From positions 1-56,896 of the forward strand of contig JADKJW010000024.1 of assembly GCA_016720835.1 (NCBI GenBank): a stretch of 56,896 nt of DNA, read 5' to 3'. The notes beneath the pieces were generated by a model. It had not been told where the DNA came from, did no database searches, and saw nothing but the letters and a program-made list of their open reading frames with translations. This stretch comes from Ignavibacteria bacterium (GTDB lineage: Bacteria > Bacteroidota > Ignavibacteria > SZUA-365). A program made the position numbers and the translations under genes. This document shows positions 53,462 through 56,896 of the stretch, piece by piece (the first letter of the stretch is position 1; each line of letters begins with the position of its first letter).

Positions 53462-54507
53462 TCATTTTTTTATTTCGGCACGAAGCGTTTCCATGTCGGC
53501 GACGCGCCTGCGAATGCGCGTTGCGCCGTCGTTCGTGAAGGGGGCGAGATCGAAGCGCCCGTTGGCAAGCACCCAGTCGCATTCGCGCCTCGCCGTTTCG
53601 AGATCGCCGAGATGATGGCTCATGCGCGCGAGCTTGGCCCGCGCCTGCACTTCGATGTACCGGCGCTCCAGCACTTCGCCGTCCAGCGACTGGACGATGC
53701 GCTGATAGGCCTCGCGGGCGAGGCGCCAGTCGAATTTCTTTTCGGCCGCGGATGCAAGACCCCAGAGGAAGAGGCGGTTCATCGGGAAGCGCTTCAGGAC
53801 GGACTGCGCCACGCGTATGGCATCGTTGTACCGCTCTTCCTCGATGTATATCCAGATCAGTGAATTCGACGCCTGGGCGCCGGTGTACACCGCATGTGCC
53901 TCCGCCTTTTTCAGGATGGCGATGCCTTCCTCGCGATCGTCGTCCACAAGCGGCGACCAGGTGAGGAAGCTCATCTTGCGGCTCTTCCAGTACTTGTACG
54001 TCCCGACACCGGTCATCGCATCGTACGCCTTCGGATCCGCCTCGAGGCAGTCGACCAGCGAGCTGTTCGCATCGAGGCCGTGCTTGAGACCGCTCACCCA
54101 GTTCTCGCCGTCGCGGAATTTGTAGTAGGCGACGTAACTGTGCGTCATGCCGAGATGGTACAGGGCTTCGGGGGATTTCGGATTTCGCTCGAGCATGTGC
54201 TCCGCGAGCTGCTCGGACTTCTCGATCAGCTTGTCGAATTCGGGTTGCGGAACGGGGGTCTCGAAATCCAGCGACATCACTTCGAGCAGGATGACCTTGT
54301 TCAGGTAGCCCGCGGGATGATCGGGAATGCGCCGCACAACCTCGTCGAAGACGGTTCGCGCCTGCGAGTACTTCTGCTGTCCCGCGAAATCGATGCCCTT
54401 CAGGAGCAGCGCGTGTATTTCGGGATTCGGATGCTGCTGCGCCGCGCGCAGGGCATTGCCAGGACGAAGAGGATGAGAAGCAGAGAAATGGATGGGAACC
54501 TGGTCAC
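53462..54507 (-). CDS. TPR-repeat protein, signal peptide split by a frameshift
   Basis: About 345 residues of helical TPR repeats (LLKGIDFAGQQKYSQARTVFDEVV, ALYHLGMTHSYVAYY, WIYIEEERYNDAIRVAQSVL, RLAREAYQRIVQ). The simple ORF begins at ATG 54535 with an unlikely start (MTRKTKGKLSDQ). In the next frame GTG 54507 overlaps the uvrC stop (GTGA) and reads MTRFPSISLLLILFVLAM, a clear signal peptide; one base lost near 54451-54460 then leads to LRAAQQHPNPEIHALLLKG. I therefore take GTG 54507 as the start, with a frameshift. The protein would be periplasmic, possibly a scaffold; its partners are not known. It is translationally coupled to uvrC. Confidence 0.75.
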
Positions 54508-56382
54508 TGAGCTTGCCTTTCGTTTTCCGCGTCATGAAAATATTCCCACACGGCCTTGCCCGCCGCCCAGCCGATCACGTCGGCGATGGCTTCGACGGTC
54601 GCGCCCTGTACCGCGCGGACGGAACCGAGTTTCTCGAGCAGGTCCTTCGCGCGTTTCGGTCCGACGCCGTCGATCTCCTCGAGCTCGGTCTGCAGCGTCG
54701 CCTTGCTGCGGCGCGCGCGATGGAAGGTGATAGCGAAGCGGTGCGCCTCGTCGCGGATGCGCTGCAGCAGCGCGAGTCCGGGCGACGTCTTCGGAATGTT
54801 CATCGGCAGGCTCTCGCCGGGCACGAACACTTCCTCGAGCCGCTTGGCGAGACCGATAACGGGCTGGGCCGTGAGTCCGAGTTCCGTCAGCACCTCCACC
54901 GCGCTCGAGAGCTGGCCTTTTCCTCCGTCGATCACGATGAGGTCGGGCAGCACGAGCCCCGCTTCGAGCACGCGCGTGTAGCGGCGCTTGACAACCTCGC
55001 GCATGCTCGCGAAGTCGTCCACGCCCTCGACGGTTTCGATCTTGTACTTCCGGTATTCGCTCTTGCGCGCCTTGCCGTCAAGGAAGGAGACCATCGACGC
55101 GACCGTCTGCGCGCCCTGGAAGTGCGAGATGTCGAAGCACTCGATGCGCCGCGGCGTGACGGCGAGGCGCAGGTCGCGCTGCAGGAACTGCACGGACTTC
55201 GGAATGAACTCGTCGGTCTTGAATTTCTGCAGGAGGATTTCGTCGAGCAGGTACTTCGCGTTGGCCTGGCACATGCGCACGAGCTTCACCTTGTCGCCGA
55301 TTTTCGGGACGACGATGTCGACGGACATCGAGGCGCGTTCGGCGATCCAGGCGGTCACGGCGTCGACTGCGTCGAGGTCGGCCGGGAGCAGGATTTCGGG
55401 CGGGATGTCGAGCGTCGCGGCATAGTGGCGCTGCAGGAGATGCGAGAGAATTTCGTCGTCGGCCTCATAGTCCGCGCCGGTGAAGGTGTAGTGCTGCTTG
55501 CCGACGATCTTGCCGTCGCGTACGCGGAACACCACGCCAACGGCATCGGAACCCGCGGATGCGACCGTCACGATGTCGCGGTCGCCGAAATCCGCGGCGG
55601 CAACCTTCTGCCTGTCCTCGAACTTTTGCAGGGCGAGGATGCGGTTGCGGCAGGCGGCGGCCTTCTCGAACTCGAGGGCTTCGGCGCAGCGTTGCATCTC
55701 CTGCTCCAGGTCCTGCCGCAGGCCGCGCGTCTTGCCCTTCAGGAGCAGCTCCACCTGCCGGATGTGCGCGTTGTACTCCGCCTGCGAGACGAGGCCCTCA
55801 CAGGGTCCCTCGCAGCGCTGGATGTGATAATCGAGGCACAGTTTCACCTTGCGCTTCCCGATGACGTCGTCGTCGAGCAGGAAGTCGCAGCTGCGGATGG
55901 GGAAGATGCCGCGGATGGTGCGCAGCATCAGGTGCATGGCCTTCACATCGCTGTAGGGGCCGTAGTAACGCGAGCCGTCGCGCCGGATGACGCGGGTCGG
56001 GAACACGCGCGGGAAGGGTTCGTTGGTGATGACGATGGACGGGTAGCTCTTGTCGTCCTTCAGCCGGATGTTGTAGCGCGGCGCGTGCTCCTTGATGAGG
56101 TTGTTCTCGAGGAGCAGGGCCTCGAGTTCGGAGTCCGTGACGACGAGGTCCAGCGACGCGATCTTCGAGACCAGCGCCTCTTTTTTCGGATCGGGAGGTC
56201 CTTTGTCGTGAAAGTATGAGCGCACGCGCGCGCGAAGGCTCTTGGCCTTGCCGACGTAGATGACGTCGCCCGCCGCGTTGCGGAAGCGGTACACGCCCGG
56301 CGAGGGCGGCAGGTTCTCGAGCGCGCGGCGGAGTTCCTCCCGGGAGGAGGCGCGGAGCGTCGGCTGCGTCGTCGTCGCTCAT
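54504..56382 (-). CDS. uvrC: Excinuclease ABC subunit C (N-terminal frameshift)
   Basis: UvrC makes both incisions around DNA damage with UvrB. The plain ORF starts at 56294 (MYRFRNAAG) and lacks the usual lead. In the other frame ATG 56382 reads MSDDDAADAPRLL; removing one base from CCCGGG at 56339-56344 gives REELRRALENLPPSPGVYRF, the expected start, for 625 aa. Visible parts: GIY-YIG nuclease (GVYRF, VIYVGKAKSLRARV); four Cys (RSCDFL, KLCLDYHIQRCEGPC) fitting the reported [4Fe-4S] cluster; a UVR motif (EALEFEKAAACRNRI); an RNase H-like nuclease (ECFDISHFQG, LIVIDGGKGQL, RDEAHRF); and C-terminal HhH motifs (IDGVGPKRAKDLLEKLGS). It lies 35 bp after the epimerase gene and overlaps the TPR gene start. 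Confidence 0.93.
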
Positions 56383-56417
56383 CGCGGGAGGGCCTTTCCG
56401 GCGGCGCGTCGGCAGGA

Positions 56418-56831
56418 TCACGCCCCGTCGCCCGCTTTCTGGCACAGCTCCACGAGCACGCCGTTCGCGGATTTCGGGTGGATGAAGACGACCCAGAAAT
56501 TATCGGCGCCCATGCGCGGCTGCTGGTCGATGAGTTGCACCCCGGCGGCCTTGAGCCGTTCGACTTCCGCGCGGATGTCGTCCACCTCGAAGGCCACGTG
56601 ATGGATGCCTTCGCCGCGCTTCTCTATGAATTTCGAGATGGGGGATTCGGGGGAGATGCCGCTTGTGAGTTCGATGTTGGTGTCGTCCACATGGAAGCTG
56701 GAGACGTCCACTTTCTGCTCCTCGACGCGCTGCACGTGCGAGGGCGCCATGCCGAGGAGCGTTTCGTAAATCCGTTGCGCCGCCGCGAGGTCCTTGACCG
56801 CGAGGCCGATGTGTGCGATGCGTGTGATCAT
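56418..56831 (-). CDS. mce: Methylmalonyl-CoA epimerase
   Basis: A 137-residue VOC-fold enzyme starting at ATG 56831 (MITRIAHIGLAVKDL); the open frame beyond it is not needed. Metal ligands of the family are in place: His7 (AHIGLAV), a Glu in TNIELTSG, His in GIHHVAFEVDD and Glu in VLVELCQK. It interconverts (2R)- and (2S)-methylmalonyl-CoA in propionate and odd-chain or branched-chain amino acid breakdown. Length is normal. It is 35 bp upstream of uvrC on the same strand, so co-transcription is likely; no methylmalonyl-CoA mutase is in the window. The gene symbol varies between annotation schemes. Confidence 0.92.
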   Translation of the reverse strand: MITRIAHIGLAVKDLAAAQRIYETLLGMAPSHVQRVEEQKVDVSSFHVDDTNIELTSGISPESPISKFIEKRGEGIHHVAFEVDDIRAEVERLKAAGVQLIDQQPRMGADNFWVVFIHPKSANGVLVELCQKAGDGA

Positions 56832-56896
56832 GGGGGTGGGAAAGGTGCTGGGGTGGTGGAGTGGTGGAGATGCGGTGATACGGTTCAATCTGAAAA

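Overview
The window (about 57 kb, GC-rich) looks like a chromosome piece from the Bacteroidota/Chlorobiota side of the FCB group, most like an Ignavibacteria- or Kapabacteria-type organism. The grounds are several very large secreted proteins ending in a type IX secretion (T9SS/Por) sorting domain with NPFNP-like motifs, ASH/choice-of-anchor-D proteins with the same tail, OmpA-type and other outer-membrane proteins, and at least one TAnnTTTG-like promoter element. The taxonomic call is inference from family content.

Layout. (1) 1-31.8 kb, plus strand: three consecutive giant beta-helix surface proteins. Gene A (<1-9248) enters from the left edge, gene B (9808-25268) would be about 5,150 aa, and gene C (25693-31452) is intact. 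A and B are split into several ORFs by single-base frameshifts (5 and 7) that can each be placed by following the homologous repeats. Gene B contains Ig-like/beta-helix modules spaced exactly 2790 bp apart. (2) 31.8-45.1 kb, minus strand: a saccharopine-dehydrogenase-like reductase, then a run that begins with hoxEFUYH (NAD-linked bidirectional [NiFe] hydrogenase) and continues through an outer-membrane barrel, a T9SS choice-of-anchor-D protein, an OmpA-like protein and a hydrogenase maturation protease. Stop/start overlaps couple several of these genes, so the HoxH processing enzyme may be made from the same transcript as its substrate. (3) 45.1-51.5 kb: a PIN-PhoH ATPase, a T9SS protein with a small secreted partner, and a DPP-IV family peptidase. 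(4) 51.7-56.8 kb, minus strand: a peroxiredoxin-like protein with a DsbD-N-like thiol protein, then methylmalonyl-CoA epimerase, uvrC and a TPR protein, closely packed.

Repeats. The most unusual signal is a recurring 3' cassette. Directly after the stop codons of all three giant genes, and in variant form after the PhoH and peptidase genes, lies an array of 7-bp tandem repeats, followed by a GC hairpin. After genes A, B and C the hairpin has a 9-position GGGCG...CGCCC stem (one mismatch each) and a GNNA (mostly GNRA) loop, then a tandem array of further GGGCGGGTT-(GGAA)-AACCCGCCC hairpins. An 8-bp satellite lies between hoxE and phoH.

At least 15 apparent one-base frameshifts are present, including one in the housekeeping gene uvrC. 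This points to assembly indels rather than wholesale gene decay, though raw reads are needed to decide. No tRNA, rRNA, CRISPR array or transposase was recognised.
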